A DNA stretch of 64,000 nucleotides from an uncultured Prevotellaceae bacterium (GTDB taxonomy: Bacteria > Bacteroidota > Bacteroidia > Bacteroidales > Bacteroidaceae). The position numbers and the translations under genes are program-made. The stretch lies in assembly GCA_900317635.1 (NCBI GenBank), contig ONHN01000003.1, forward strand, positions 41,406 to 105,405, in the 5' to 3' direction. The notes beneath the pieces were generated by a model that saw only the letters and a program-made list of their open reading frames with translations, made no database searches and was not told the DNA's origin. This document shows positions 25,316-34,671 of the stretch, piece by piece; the stretch's first letter is position 1; every line of letters begins with the position of its first letter.

Positions 25316-26707
25316 ATGAGCATTGCTGATCATATATATTCGTCATCCCCTATATTCCTTCAAAATATCCTTTGCTCATTGCAAGGCCTTAAGATTAAGC
25401 ATCAACGTTTCAACGAACGTTTTTTTGCTGATTTGGAAGAGCTCAATAATAGTCAACACCTGGATGCCGTGGCTATTCGTCGTTATAAAGAAGAACAACT
25501 TGCACGTATTATCACTCATGCATATTCTACGGTGCCTTTCTATAAAGCGTTTTATGATGATCATGGCGTTACGCCTGCCGATTTTAAACAACTGGAGGAC
25601 ATACAAAAGTTTCCAGTATTAACAAAAGAGCATATACGCGCTAATGTTCGTCAAATGCTTTCGACAGACTATCCTGCTTCAGGGCTTATTGCCAACCATA
25701 CAAGTGGTAGCTCAGGAAAGGCACTTGATTTCTATCAGACAAAAGAGTCTCTTCCATATCTGTGGGCTGTTTGGTGGCGTTTCCGTAATCGCTTTGGAGT
25801 AGAATTCGGCGATAAGCATCTAAACTTTACTGGAAAGCTTGTTGTCCCTATTTCCCAAACGAAGCCTCCTTTTTGGCGGGTTAACAAACCACTTAATCAG
25901 TGGCTTATCAATATGCAACATCTCTCTTCAGAGAAGATAGAAGCTATAACTGAAATGGTTGAGCGTGAAAAGTTTGTTTACTTTTCAGGTTATCCCTCCA
26001 TCATTCATGCTTTTGCATCGTTGCTTCGCGAGAAGGACATCGTACTATCAAATCCGCCAAAATTTATTTTTACTGGAGCCGAAAAGATGTACGATAACCA
26101 GCGGAAGGAGATTGAAGCTGTTATGCCTGGTGTTGTTATAACGGATCATTATGGTACTTCGGAGGGGGTAATAAATGCTTCCAAATGTCAAAATGGTATG
26201 TATCATGAAGACTTTGAATTAGGACATTTAGAATGCGAAAACCCTCATTGGCTATCCGAGTTTGAGTATGAAGGAGATATCTTGGGGACTTCTTTCCACA
26301 ATTATGGGATGCCTTTTATTCGATATAAGATTGGGGACTCAGCTATATGGAGCAACAAAATATGCAGTTGTGGCTTGCATTCTCAAGTTATTACAGATAT
26401 CCAAGGTAGAAGTGAAGACTATGTGCTTACACCAGAGGGACTAAAACTGAAAAGATTTGATTACCTTTTTAAGAACACTCCTTCCATACAAGAATGTCAA
26501 GTTGTACAGCGCGAATTAGGGCATGTCGTTTTCCGTATTGTTCGTCGAGATAATTATAGTGCACAAACTGAACGCACCATTGAGCAGGGGGTGCGAGAAT
26601 ACATAAGCCCAACCATCGTCTGCCACTTCGAATACGTAAAAGAAATAGAGCGTACGGCGGCTGGCAAGTTTAAGGCAGTGGTTTCGGAGATAGGCAAGTC
26701 GAAATAA
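25316..26707 (+). CDS. CapK/PaaK-like adenylate-forming enzyme
   Basis: A 463-residue member of the phenylacetate-CoA ligase (CapK) group of AMP-forming enzymes. The adenylation signature is SGSSGKALDFYQT (about residues 130-142). Later blocks are FTGAEKMYDNQ, ITDHYGTSEG and a cysteine-containing CSCGLHSQ. The C-terminus keeps the family Lys (TAAGKFKAVV). CapK homologues are frequent in capsule loci, where they may activate an acid for transfer to a sugar; the substrate is unknown. This is the last gene of the AT-rich block, and its 3' third already rises in GC. Confidence 0.85.
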   Translation: MSIADHIYSSSPIFLQNILCSLQGLKIKHQRFNERFFADLEELNNSQHLDAVAIRRYKEEQLARIITHAYSTVPFYKAFYDDHGVTPADFKQLEDIQKFPVLTKEHIRANVRQMLSTDYPASGLIANHTSGSSGKALDFYQTKESLPYLWAVWWRFRNRFGVEFGDKHLNFTGKLVVPISQTKPPFWRVNKPLNQWLINMQHLSSEKIEAITEMVEREKFVYFSGYPSIIHAFASLLREKDIVLSNPPKFIFTGAEKMYDNQRKEIEAVMPGVVITDHYGTSEGVINASKCQNGMYHEDFELGHLECENPHWLSEFEYEGDILGTSFHNYGMPFIRYKIGDSAIWSNKICSCGLHSQVITDIQGRSEDYVLTPEGLKLKRFDYLFKNTPSIQECQVVQRELGHVVFRIVRRDNYSAQTERTIEQGVREYISPTIVCHFEYVKEIERTAAGKFKAVVSEIGKSK

Positions 26708-26793
26708 AGGGATAAAAATGTATAGCTTAAAGCACTAAATGCTGAGCGATATATCTCAACACAGGTAACTACAAAATATAATTATAGCATAAT

Positions 26794-28914
26794 ATGAAAC
26801 AAATTATTCAAGACCTCAAAAGCGGTGCGACCGTGCTTGAGGAAGTGCCGGTGCCTTTAGTTAAGTCAGGGTACGTTTTGGTAAAAACTACACGCACGTT
26901 GGTTTCGTTAGGCACGGAGCGTATGCTTGTAGAGTTTGGCAAAGCCAATCTCATTGACAAGGCACGCCAACAACCCGACAAAGTGAAGCAGGTGCTTGAC
27001 AAGATGAAGACAGACGGTATTCAACCCACCCTCGAAGCCGTCTTCAACAAACTCGGGCAGCCCCTACCTTTAGGCTATTGCAATGTAGGAAAAGTGGTGG
27101 CTGTAGGTCGCGGTGTGACACAGTTCAAAGTTGGCGACCGCGTAGCCAGCAACGGCAATCATGCAGAATATGTTTGCGTACCCCAAAACCTCGTTGCCGC
27201 GATCCCCGACAGCGTAAGTGACGAGGAAGCAGCCTTCACCGTGATAGGCTCCATTGCCTTGCAGGGAATCCGCAACTTAAATCCTCAACTTGGCGAAACG
27301 ATTGTAGTCGTAGGTCTTGGCCTTATTGGTCTTGTCGCAGCGCAACTGCTGAAAGCAAATGGTTGCCATGTTATCGGCACAGACTTCGACCAGCAAAAGG
27401 TGGATATGGCCAATGCTTTTGGCGTGACGGCGATCAATCCTGGCACTGGTACCGACCCCGTGAAGTTTGTACAAGATGCGACCCGTGGTATCGGTGCCGA
27501 TGGCGTGCTTATCACCGCATCAGCTAAGAGCGACGAAGTTATCCACCAATGCTGTGAAATGTCGCGCAAGCGCGGCCGTATCATTCTTGTTGGCGTTATA
27601 GGCTTGAACATGCGTCGTGACGATTTCTATAAAAAGGAACTCACGTTCCAAGTTTCGTGTTCGTATGGCGCAGGACGTTACGACGAAGAGTATGAGAACA
27701 AGGGGCACGACTACCCCTTGGCCTATGTGCGCTGGACAGAAAAGCGCAACTTCGAAACCATCCTCGGCGCTATCGCCTCTGGTGGACTTGACGTTAAGTC
27801 GCTGATAACAGAGCGTGTGCCTCTGGCCAACTATCAAGAGATTTACGGCGATATGCGCAAGCGCGGCAGCATCGCATCAATCATTGAGTTCCCCGAAGAA
27901 ACCTCAGAGTCGCGTGTCGTTCGCATTGAAGGTAAAGACTTCAAGGCAGGCAATGGCAAGATAGGTATCATTGGCGCAGGCAATTATACCTCGTCGATGG
28001 TAGTGCCTTGCTTGCAAAAGGCGGGCGCACAGATAAAGTACATAGCCAGTGCGGGAGGCTTAAACGCCAAGGTATTGGCAAAGAAAGCGGGAGCCGAATG
28101 TGCCACCAGCGATTACAAGGAGATTTTGCAAGACCCAGAGGTTTCGCTCGTTATAGTCACCACGCGCCACAATCTCCACGCTCGCATGGTGCAGGAGGTC
28201 TTGGAAGCAGGCAAAAGTGTGTTTGTTGAGAAACCGTTGTGCTTGCACCCCGAAGAGTTGGACGCAATAGAGGCTGTCTATAAGAATGCTCCTGAAGGAA
28301 CCACACTCACCGTAGGCTTCAACCGCCGCTTCTCGCCCTTTGCAACGAAGCTGAAAAAGCTTGTTGGCGACGGGCCTAAGAACATCGTGGCCACGATGAA
28401 CGCAGGTTTTATTCCCGCCGATGTCTGGGTTCACGATATGGAAGTTGGAGGCGGTCGCATCCTGGGCGAAGCATGCCACTTTATCGACCTGTGTAGCTAC
28501 ATCGCTGGCAGCCGTGTCGTTTCTGTATGTATGAACGCCCTCGGTCCCGAACCTCAGGAAAACACCGACAACGCTTCCATCCTTTTGCGCTACGAAAATG
28601 GCAGCAATGCTGTTATCAACTACTTTGCCAATGGTTCCAAGAGCTACGCCAAGGAGCGTGTAGAAGTGTTCTCTGGTGAGCGTGTCTTTGTTTTAGATAA
28701 TTGGCGCAGACTCACGGGCTTTGGTGTGAAAGGCTTCTCAAAGCTGAAAGGCACCATGGACAAAGGGCAAAAAGTGCAGTTCGCTATGCTCAACGAACGT
28801 ATTACCCAAGGAGGCAAATCCCTCATACCCTTCGAAAGCATTGCCAATACCACGCGGGCCAGCTTTGCAGCCATACAGTCACTTAAAGAAAACCGTTGGA
28901 TTGACGTGCAATAG
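26794..28914 (+). CDS. Alcohol dehydrogenase-Gfo/Idh/MocA fusion oxidoreductase
   Basis: A 706-residue bi-domain enzyme. Residues 1 to about 360 are a zinc-type medium-chain dehydrogenase (GYCNVGKVVAVGRGVTQFKV; nucleotide loop VVVGLGLIGLVAAQLL). Residues of about 385-706 are a Gfo/Idh/MocA oxidoreductase (IGIIGAGNYTSSMV, then EKPLCLHPEEL). This fusion occurs in bacterial polysaccharide loci, often next to a heparinase II/III-like gene, as here. A likely role is redox change of a sugar or nucleotide sugar, for example a keto-sugar intermediate. The classical Zn cysteines are not obvious, so the first domain may not be a simple alcohol dehydrogenase. Confidence 0.88.
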   Translation: MKQIIQDLKSGATVLEEVPVPLVKSGYVLVKTTRTLVSLGTERMLVEFGKANLIDKARQQPDKVKQVLDKMKTDGIQPTLEAVFNKLGQPLPLGYCNVGKVVAVGRGVTQFKVGDRVASNGNHAEYVCVPQNLVAAIPDSVSDEEAAFTVIGSIALQGIRNLNPQLGETIVVVGLGLIGLVAAQLLKANGCHVIGTDFDQQKVDMANAFGVTAINPGTGTDPVKFVQDATRGIGADGVLITASAKSDEVIHQCCEMSRKRGRIILVGVIGLNMRRDDFYKKELTFQVSCSYGAGRYDEEYENKGHDYPLAYVRWTEKRNFETILGAIASGGLDVKSLITERVPLANYQEIYGDMRKRGSIASIIEFPEETSESRVVRIEGKDFKAGNGKIGIIGAGNYTSSMVVPCLQKAGAQIKYIASAGGLNAKVLAKKAGAECATSDYKEILQDPEVSLVIVTTRHNLHARMVQEVLEAGKSVFVEKPLCLHPEELDAIEAVYKNAPEGTTLTVGFNRRFSPFATKLKKLVGDGPKNIVATMNAGFIPADVWVHDMEVGGGRILGEACHFIDLCSYIAGSRVVSVCMNALGPEPQENTDNASILLRYENGSNAVINYFANGSKSYAKERVEVFSGERVFVLDNWRRLTGFGVKGFSKLKGTMDKGQKVQFAMLNERITQGGKSLIPFESIANTTRASFAAIQSLKENRWIDVQ

Positions 28915-28922
28915 TTTATATA

Positions 28923-28974
28923 GGGGGTCTATTAATTAGGGACAAGCATCACACAACCCTAATTGATAGTCCCC
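28923..28974. repeat. Inverted repeat in the gap before the heparinase-like gene
   Basis: Arms at 28924-28941 (GGGGTCTATTAATTAGGG) and 28957-28974 (complement with two mismatches) enclose 15 bases. The arm resembles the 20-bp terminus of the element at 56439-56636, so this may be the ends of a deleted copy. It could also act as a terminator, but no T-run follows. Confidence 0.6.
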
Positions 28975-28976
28975 TT

Positions 28977-30572
28977 ATGGGTACGCTAAGAACGTCTCTA
29001 ACTGTTCCCTATATGACCAAATTTCGTTTTATATTACATACACTTATCCATTTGCGCTTTCGACAGATAGCGTATCAGATACTACGAAGACTGCACAAGG
29101 TAAAGTATGTAGAGCTGGAAGCACCTGCAGACTGCGCGCCGCTATCATTGGTCAGACCTATTGATAAGCCTATCTGCGTAGAAGGCGAAACGTTCTGTTT
29201 CCTAAATTTGTCAGCGCGCTTTACTGGTTGGAACGATAAAGGATATGGCTCACTTTGGGCATATAACCTCAATTATATGGACTGGCTTGGCCAGCCCAAT
29301 TTGTCGGTAGAAGAAAGACTTGGTTGGATAGAGCGCTACGTTGAAGATTTCCCTAACGTTATTGTAGGCAGGGCTCCTTATCCTACGGCTTTGCGTATCA
29401 TAAATTGGGTTAAGTTCTTTAGTCTTCATCCCGACCAGCAAGCTTCGCGCTATGATAATGCGCTCTATTCCCAACTGCGCTTGCTGTCCTCAAATTTGGA
29501 ATACCATCTCCTTGGCAATCATCTATTGGAAGATGCCTTCTCGTTGTTCATAGGTACATTATACTTCTCGGACACGGCTCTCTATCCTAAAGCAAAAACG
29601 TTGCTGCAAGAGGAACTCACGGAACAGATATTGCCCGATGGCGCCCACTTCGAACAGTCGCCAATGTATCATTGCATCATGTTGGACCGACTGTTGGACG
29701 CTTATAACGTATCGCTCCATAATCCGCGTTTCCAACATCAGCAAGAGGCAACGGATTTTCTACGAATAAAGGCCGAACAAATGTTAGGCCATTTACAGGC
29801 CATCACCTATTCTGACGGGAGCATCCCCCTATTGAATGATAGCGCAGAAGGCATCGCGCCGTTGCCCTCCGAGTTGTTTGACTATGCAAAACGCTTAGGG
29901 CTAACGTGGCAACAACAGCCCATGCGCGAAGTAGGTTACAGGAGATTGCAGGACGGGAATTGGGAGGCCGTGGTTGATGTGGGAAATATCGTGGCTACCT
30001 ATCAGTGCGGACACACCCATGCAGATACGTTTACTTATGAGCTAAGGAGAAATGGGCAACCTGTCGTCGTCGATACAGGCATATCAACCTACGAAAAGAC
30101 TGCGCGTCGATTGTATGAGCGTGGTACGATGGCCCACAATACGGTAAGTGTCGGTGGTAAGAACTCCAGTGAAGTATGGAGCGGATTCAGGGTAGGGAAA
30201 AGGGCGAAAGTCAATATCCTGAAAGATGAGGCGTCGGAGGTGACAGCGCGTCATAATGGCTTTAAGCCTGTCGTTCATGAGCGCGGCTTTCAAATAAGCA
30301 ACGGGACGTTTATCGTTGAGGATTGCCTGACCAGTCAGGCTGAAGGTATTAGCATCATCCATTTTGCCCCGTCGCTGAACGTGCAACTCAACGAGGATAT
30401 GTCAATCATCGCAGACGGTGTAATCCTCAGTATCTATGGCGCGGAAGATGTTCAACTGACGAAAGAAAAGGTATCAAAGAGATACAATCTGTTTGAAGAG
30501 GCTACAACGGCACATATTAGGTTCAAGGGGAAAATGAAATACGTTTTTAGCATAAAGACAAGTAAAGAGTGA
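28977..30572 (+). CDS. Heparinase II/III-like polysaccharide lyase family protein
   Basis: A 531-residue protein: an N-terminal (alpha/alpha) toroid domain (YMDWLGQPNLSVEERLGWIE, HLLGNHLLEDAFSL, ILPDGAHFEQSPMYH), then the beta-sheet heparinase II/III domain with QCGHTHADTFTYEL and GTMAHNTVSVGG, where the catalytic His and Tyr of the family fall. The beginning carries a basic and hydrophobic stretch rather than a clear signal peptide. Such lyase-like proteins in biosynthetic loci may trim the polymer or rework uronic acids. ATG 29013 is an equally good start and closer to family length. The gene follows the dehydrogenase fusion as in other glycan loci. Confidence 0.82.
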   Translation: MGTLRTSLTVPYMTKFRFILHTLIHLRFRQIAYQILRRLHKVKYVELEAPADCAPLSLVRPIDKPICVEGETFCFLNLSARFTGWNDKGYGSLWAYNLNYMDWLGQPNLSVEERLGWIERYVEDFPNVIVGRAPYPTALRIINWVKFFSLHPDQQASRYDNALYSQLRLLSSNLEYHLLGNHLLEDAFSLFIGTLYFSDTALYPKAKTLLQEELTEQILPDGAHFEQSPMYHCIMLDRLLDAYNVSLHNPRFQHQQEATDFLRIKAEQMLGHLQAITYSDGSIPLLNDSAEGIAPLPSELFDYAKRLGLTWQQQPMREVGYRRLQDGNWEAVVDVGNIVATYQCGHTHADTFTYELRRNGQPVVVDTGISTYEKTARRLYERGTMAHNTVSVGGKNSSEVWSGFRVGKRAKVNILKDEASEVTARHNGFKPVVHERGFQISNGTFIVEDCLTSQAEGISIIHFAPSLNVQLNEDMSIIADGVILSIYGAEDVQLTKEKVSKRYNLFEEATTAHIRFKGKMKYVFSIKTSKE

Positions 30573-30640
30573 GATTCTTTGAAAGTTTAAAGCATAATGA
30601 GAACTTTTCCTATTTTTGTAAAAAGTTTTAATTATGTAGA

Positions 30641-30791
30641 GAAGTTTCGGGAGTTCTCTTGCCGCGATGGTGCGCAGAGCGCATCACACTATGCGTAACC
30701 GCGTATTCCGATGAGCGAAGCGAAGAGGAATGCGCGGTAGGTTAAGGGCGGATAAAGGCGGTGCGCAGAGCGTACCGCACATTATAAGAAT
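30641..30791. repeat. 150-bp dispersed intergenic repeat, copy 1
   Basis: Starts at AAGTTTCGGGAGTT and continues through GATGGTGCGCAG, AACCGCGTATTCCGATGAGC and GAGGAATGCGCGGTAGGT to GAGCGTACCGCACATTA. A close copy occupies about 49857-50003. There is no ORF in it. The leading AAGTTTCGG is the inverted-repeat terminus seen in the other elements of the window. Confidence 0.8.
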
Positions 30792-31020
30792 TTATAGCTC
30801 AAGTTTCGCTTGTTTCTTATCTATGGAGAAATCTTTGTCTAAGGAGGAACGGAACTTAGGAGATTTTAGACTTCGTCTAATGCTTCGCCACGTTCCCCCG
30901 TGCTCCAATTTTGGAAACATGATACGCGGTTGAATATGGTAGAGCCAAGCCCCTCCTTTTCTCCTTTCCGCCTTAGCCAAAACTCATCCTTATAGATTAC
31001 AACTTCTGAAACATTAATAA

Positions 31021-31161
31021 CGAATTTTCGCCGCCGCGAAATTCGCCGCCGCGAAAATTCGCAACGTTTGCGCCTCTTTGCGAGCATATCGCAGTCACTC
31101 GCCCCTTTTGGCAAAACAGCGCGCCGCAAACTTTAATGGTTTGTAATTTACAAATTTGTAA
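31021..31161. repeat. Palindromic DNA upstream of the truncated ATPase
   Basis: At 31021-31061 CGAATTTTCGC and GCGAAAATTCG bracket two TTCGCCGCCGCGAAA units. At 31148-31161 TTACAAATTTGTAA is a perfect 14-bp palindrome just before the ATPase start, and could be an operator. The rest of the 30573-31179 gap holds no gene I can support. Confidence 0.55.
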
Positions 31162-31179
31162 AGTTACACCGTCTTCATA

Positions 31180-31380
31180 ATGAAGTTCTACGATAGAGAA
31201 AAAGAAATAAGGGAGCTTCGTCGCTTGGACGACTTGGCCGCCCGCGAGGCACAGTTGACGGTGATGAAGGGAAGTTGCCGTACGGGGAAAACTACACTCA
31301 TATCAGGGGATCTTAAAGATAGGAAGTACCTCTATTTCTTTATAGAGCACCCCTTAACTCCTCAAACATCCGAAACTTGA
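31180..31380 (+). pseudogene. Truncated ATP-binding protein (first ~55 residues)
   Basis: MKFYDREKEIRELRRLDD and the P-loop GSCRTGKTTLIS are the N-terminus of the ATPase family often written as MKFYDRE-ELxxL, whose usual length is 350 or more residues. The frame is cut after about 55 residues, where it runs into a 27-base sequence (31355-31381) also present at 41374-41400, and stops at TGA 31378-31380. The next codon is the ATG of wzx, so a deletion or element insertion has fused the ATPase head to the wzx start. Confidence 0.8.
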
Positions 31381-32898
31381 ATGAACCAACTTAAAGCGGG
31401 AGCAGCGCTCTCTTATATTTCCGTCATTCTCCACATCGTGGTGGGTTTGGCCTACACGCCCTACATGTTGCGGATGCTGGGACAGTCGGAGTTTGGCCTG
31501 TATTCCTTGGCCGCTTCCGTCGTGGCCTATCTCACGGTGCTCGACCTTGGCTTTGGTAACGCCATCGTGCGCTATACCGCTAAGTTCCGCGCCGAAGGCA
31601 AACAGCGAGAGCAGGAAGAGATGTTCGGCATGTTCTTCATCCTCTACATTGGGATTGGGGTCATTGCCTTAGCGGCAGGGGCCTTGCTCGCCCTGAACGT
31701 CGAAAATCTCTTCAATCGCCACATGACGCCTGTGGAGGTAGAGCGAACGCGCATCATGATGTGGCTGCTCACCTTCAACCTCGCCTTCACTTTCCCCATG
31801 AGCCTTTGGGGGAGCATCATGACGGCCTACGAGCGCTTCGTCTTTCAGCGCACCATTGCCGTTCTACGCACCATAGCCAACCCCTTGGTTATGGTCGTCT
31901 TGCTGGCTGTTGGCTATAAGGCCGTGGCCATGGTAGTGGTCACAACGCTCTTCAACGTTGTCACCTTGCTTATCAACTTCTGGTATTGCAAACAGAAGCT
32001 CCACATCCACCTCCACTTCGGACGCTTCAAGTGGGGCTTCCTTAAGGAAGTGTCTATCTATTCCTTTTGGATTTTCCTCAACGTCATTATGGACCGCATC
32101 TATTGGAGCACGGGCCAGTTCGTCTTGGGCATGGTGCGCGGCACGGTGGCTGTGGCCGTCTATGCGCTGGCCGTACAGCTCTACGGCATGTTCCAAATGT
32201 TTTCAACGGCCATTAGTGGCGTGTTCTTGCCCCGCATCACCTCCCTCGTGACGAAAGGGCAAAACGAAAAGGCTATTTCCGACATCTTTATCAAGACAGG
32301 CCGCATACAGTATGTCGTGATGGCGTTCATCCTCTCAGTCTTCATCGTCTTCGGACAGGAGTTCATCAACATTTGGGCGGGCAAAGGCTACGAGGATGCC
32401 TATCCTATTTGCCTGCTCTTCTTCATCCCCCTGACCATCCCCCTCATCCAAAACCTGGGCATCGTCATCCTGCAGGCGCGCAATCAGATGCGCTTCCGCA
32501 GCACCGTCTATATCATCATTGCCTTAGCCAGCTTCGCCCTCTCGTTTCCCCTGGCTATCTACTGGGGCGGCATAGGTTGTGCGGCGGCTACGGCGGCAGC
32601 CCTCGTGGCGGGACACATCATCGTGATGAATATCTACTACTATCGCAAGCAATACATCGACATACCCCAATTCTGGCGCGAAATAGGAAAGATGAGTATT
32701 GTGCCTATCGTTTTTGTCGTAGGCGTTATGTTCGTGTTGCGCTACTTCCACATCGCTATCACGTCCTACCCCACGCTCATCCTCTACGGCCTCCTGTACG
32801 CCCTGCTTTACATTCCCGCCTTCTGGATGCTGAGCATGAACGCCTCCGAGCGCGAACTCTTTATGAAACCCGTTCGTAAACTCCTGCATCGCTCATGA
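31381..32898 (+). CDS. wzx: Wzx-type polysaccharide flippase
   Basis: A 505-residue membrane protein with about twelve to fourteen segments, of the polysaccharide transporter (PST/MOP) family. It opens MNQLKAGAALSYISVILHI and has the YTPYMLRMLGQSEFGLYSL block typical of Bacteroidales Wzx. It should turn undecaprenyl-linked repeat units to the periplasm. The same N-terminus appears as a dead copy at 18766. Its TGA overlaps the ATG of a truncated frhB-like gene by ATGA. The upstream neighbour is a truncated ATPase, so its own promoter is unclear. Confidence 0.9.
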   Translation: MNQLKAGAALSYISVILHIVVGLAYTPYMLRMLGQSEFGLYSLAASVVAYLTVLDLGFGNAIVRYTAKFRAEGKQREQEEMFGMFFILYIGIGVIALAAGALLALNVENLFNRHMTPVEVERTRIMMWLLTFNLAFTFPMSLWGSIMTAYERFVFQRTIAVLRTIANPLVMVVLLAVGYKAVAMVVVTTLFNVVTLLINFWYCKQKLHIHLHFGRFKWGFLKEVSIYSFWIFLNVIMDRIYWSTGQFVLGMVRGTVAVAVYALAVQLYGMFQMFSTAISGVFLPRITSLVTKGQNEKAISDIFIKTGRIQYVVMAFILSVFIVFGQEFINIWAGKGYEDAYPICLLFFIPLTIPLIQNLGIVILQARNQMRFRSTVYIIIALASFALSFPLAIYWGGIGCAAATAAALVAGHIIVMNIYYYRKQYIDIPQFWREIGKMSIVPIVFVVGVMFVLRYFHIAITSYPTLILYGLLYALLYIPAFWMLSMNASERELFMKPVRKLLHRS

Positions 32899-33032
32899 TC
32901 GACATAAAAGACAAAAAAGACTGTTGTGGCTGCGAAGCTTGTGTGCAGCGTTGCGTGGGCGATGCCTTTCGGCAGGCCGAGCAACAGCTCAAGGCGGGGC
33001 GCGAAGTGCTCTTCTCTGGGACGCCCTGCTAA
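32895..33032 (+). pseudogene. Truncated FrhB-like gene remnant
   Basis: ATG 32895 encodes MIDIKDKKDCCGCEACVQRC, nearly identical to the first 20 residues of the intact protein at 19183. It then jumps in frame to QLKAGREVLFSGTPC, which in the intact protein lies 120 residues further on, and ends at TAA 33030-33032. The second ferredoxin cluster, most of the flavin domain and the C-terminus are gone. The start overlaps the wzx stop exactly as in the 18766-19186 copy. Confidence 0.85.
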
Positions 33033-33049
33033 ATATCGTCGTTAGAAAG

Positions 33050-34585
33050 ATGGTAAAAGAAAAGACTATTTCAAGCAACAAGCGCATAGCGCGGAATACA
33101 GGTCTGCTGTATTTCCGCATGTTGATTGTGATGCTTGTTACGCTTTACACCACACGCGTTGTCCTTGATGCGCTGGGAAAGGTTGACTTTGGTATCTATA
33201 ATGTGGTGGGTGGTTTTGTTGTCATGATGGCCTTTTTCAATAGTACGCTTACCGCCACCTGCCAACGTTATTTCTCCTATGAGATAGGTCGTGAAAATTT
33301 TGAAGAATTGTCTAAGATCTTCAAGTTAAACATGACGACTTATATTCTGTTTGTTCTATTGGTCATTCTTATAGCTGAAACGTTGGGCCTATGGTTTGTT
33401 AATACGCAGCTAACATCTATTCCGCCCGACCGAATGGTAGCCACGAATTGGGTCTATCAGTTTTCCATCATAACGGTGGTGGCAACAGGTATTGCTATTC
33501 CCTATAATGCCCTTATCATTTCACACGAAGAAATGGATGTGTATGCGTACATCTCTATTTTTGAGGTCATGCTAAAGGTTGGTGTAGCACTACTCATTTC
33601 TATTAGTTCAACCGACAAGTTAATTTTTTATGCCGCTCTCCTGGCGTTATCTCGTGTTTTGGTAACAGCCTCCTATTATGTATATTGTAGGAGAAAGTTC
33701 CCCGAAAGCCGGTATTCGTTTTTCTGGAATAAGCAGAAGTTCAAGGAAATTGTAAGCTACTCTGGTTGGCATTTGATAGGCGCCGTATCGGTGATGGTAC
33801 GAAATCAAGGTGTTAATGTCCTATTAGGCACATTTTTCTCACCAGTTGTTAATGCTGCAAGAGGGCTGGCTTTTCAGGTCATGATAGCGGTAGAAAGCTT
33901 AACCAATAGTTTTTATACTGCTGTAAGACCGCAAATCTATAAGTACTACGGTACTGGGGAGATAGATAAAATGAACCATCTGGTGTGTTGGAGCTCTAAA
34001 CTCTGCTTCTACCTTGTGGCTGTTTTAGCATTCCCCCTTTTATTTAATACGGAGTTCGTCCTATCTCTCTGGCTTAAGAAAATCCCCGACTATACGGTGC
34101 TCTTCACGCAACTGGTGCTAATCAATACGATCATAGACTCCTTAAACGGACCTGCCATTGCGGCAGCTTTAGCAACGGGTAGAATACGCAACTTCGAACT
34201 CATAACGGGAATCCTGATGATTTTTAATCTGCCTGTTTCTTATCTCTTCTTACGATTGGGATATAGTCCGCAGATTACTATGCTGGTATCAATAAGCATA
34301 TCACTGATCACCATCGTCGTTAGAGCTTTTATCTTGGATAAGATGGTTGCACTACGTGTGAGCTATTATTTGCGAGAGGTCGTCCTACCGCTTTTGTTGG
34401 TCTCCCTGCTCTCGCCTATCCTTCCCTATCTGCTCAGTGGCATGATTAGCCATGCTTGGGCAAATTTCTTTTGTGTTACGTTGCTCTCAATAGTCACGCT
34501 GACCTTGTTCACTTTTTATTTGGCTTTTTCAGCAAAGGAAAGAGCCAGCATTCTTAGCTTTGTTCGAAGAAGGAAAGCCCAATAA
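33050..34585 (+). CDS. Second Wzx/MOP-family polysaccharide transporter
   Basis: A 511-residue membrane protein with about fourteen segments. After a basic start (MVKEKTISSNKRIARNTGLLY) come RMLIVMLVTLYTTRVVLDAL and GIYNVVGGFVVMMAFFNSTL, typical of the second common Bacteroidales Wzx type. The ATG at 33050 is chosen; the frame extends upstream through the dead frhB remnant without a plausible start. Base composition is lower in GC than the preceding wzx, indicating separate origin. With the wzx at 31381 and the MurJ-like protein at 50271, the locus carries three flippase candidates. Confidence 0.88.
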   Translation: MVKEKTISSNKRIARNTGLLYFRMLIVMLVTLYTTRVVLDALGKVDFGIYNVVGGFVVMMAFFNSTLTATCQRYFSYEIGRENFEELSKIFKLNMTTYILFVLLVILIAETLGLWFVNTQLTSIPPDRMVATNWVYQFSIITVVATGIAIPYNALIISHEEMDVYAYISIFEVMLKVGVALLISISSTDKLIFYAALLALSRVLVTASYYVYCRRKFPESRYSFFWNKQKFKEIVSYSGWHLIGAVSVMVRNQGVNVLLGTFFSPVVNAARGLAFQVMIAVESLTNSFYTAVRPQIYKYYGTGEIDKMNHLVCWSSKLCFYLVAVLAFPLLFNTEFVLSLWLKKIPDYTVLFTQLVLINTIIDSLNGPAIAAALATGRIRNFELITGILMIFNLPVSYLFLRLGYSPQITMLVSISISLITIVVRAFILDKMVALRVSYYLREVVLPLLLVSLLSPILPYLLSGMISHAWANFFCVTLLSIVTLTLFTFYLAFSAKERASILSFVRRRKAQ

Positions 34586-34671
34586 AAGGGAGGATCTATA
34601 AAGCATTGGGCGCACCCCCAAAAGTCCTATAAACTATCAGCCCAAGGCTGAGCACCTCGCCCGCATCCCAT

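Noticed and set aside
32924-33049. N-terminal extension of the second flippase
   Set aside because: The extension overlaps the dead frhB remnant in another frame and is unlike any flippase start.
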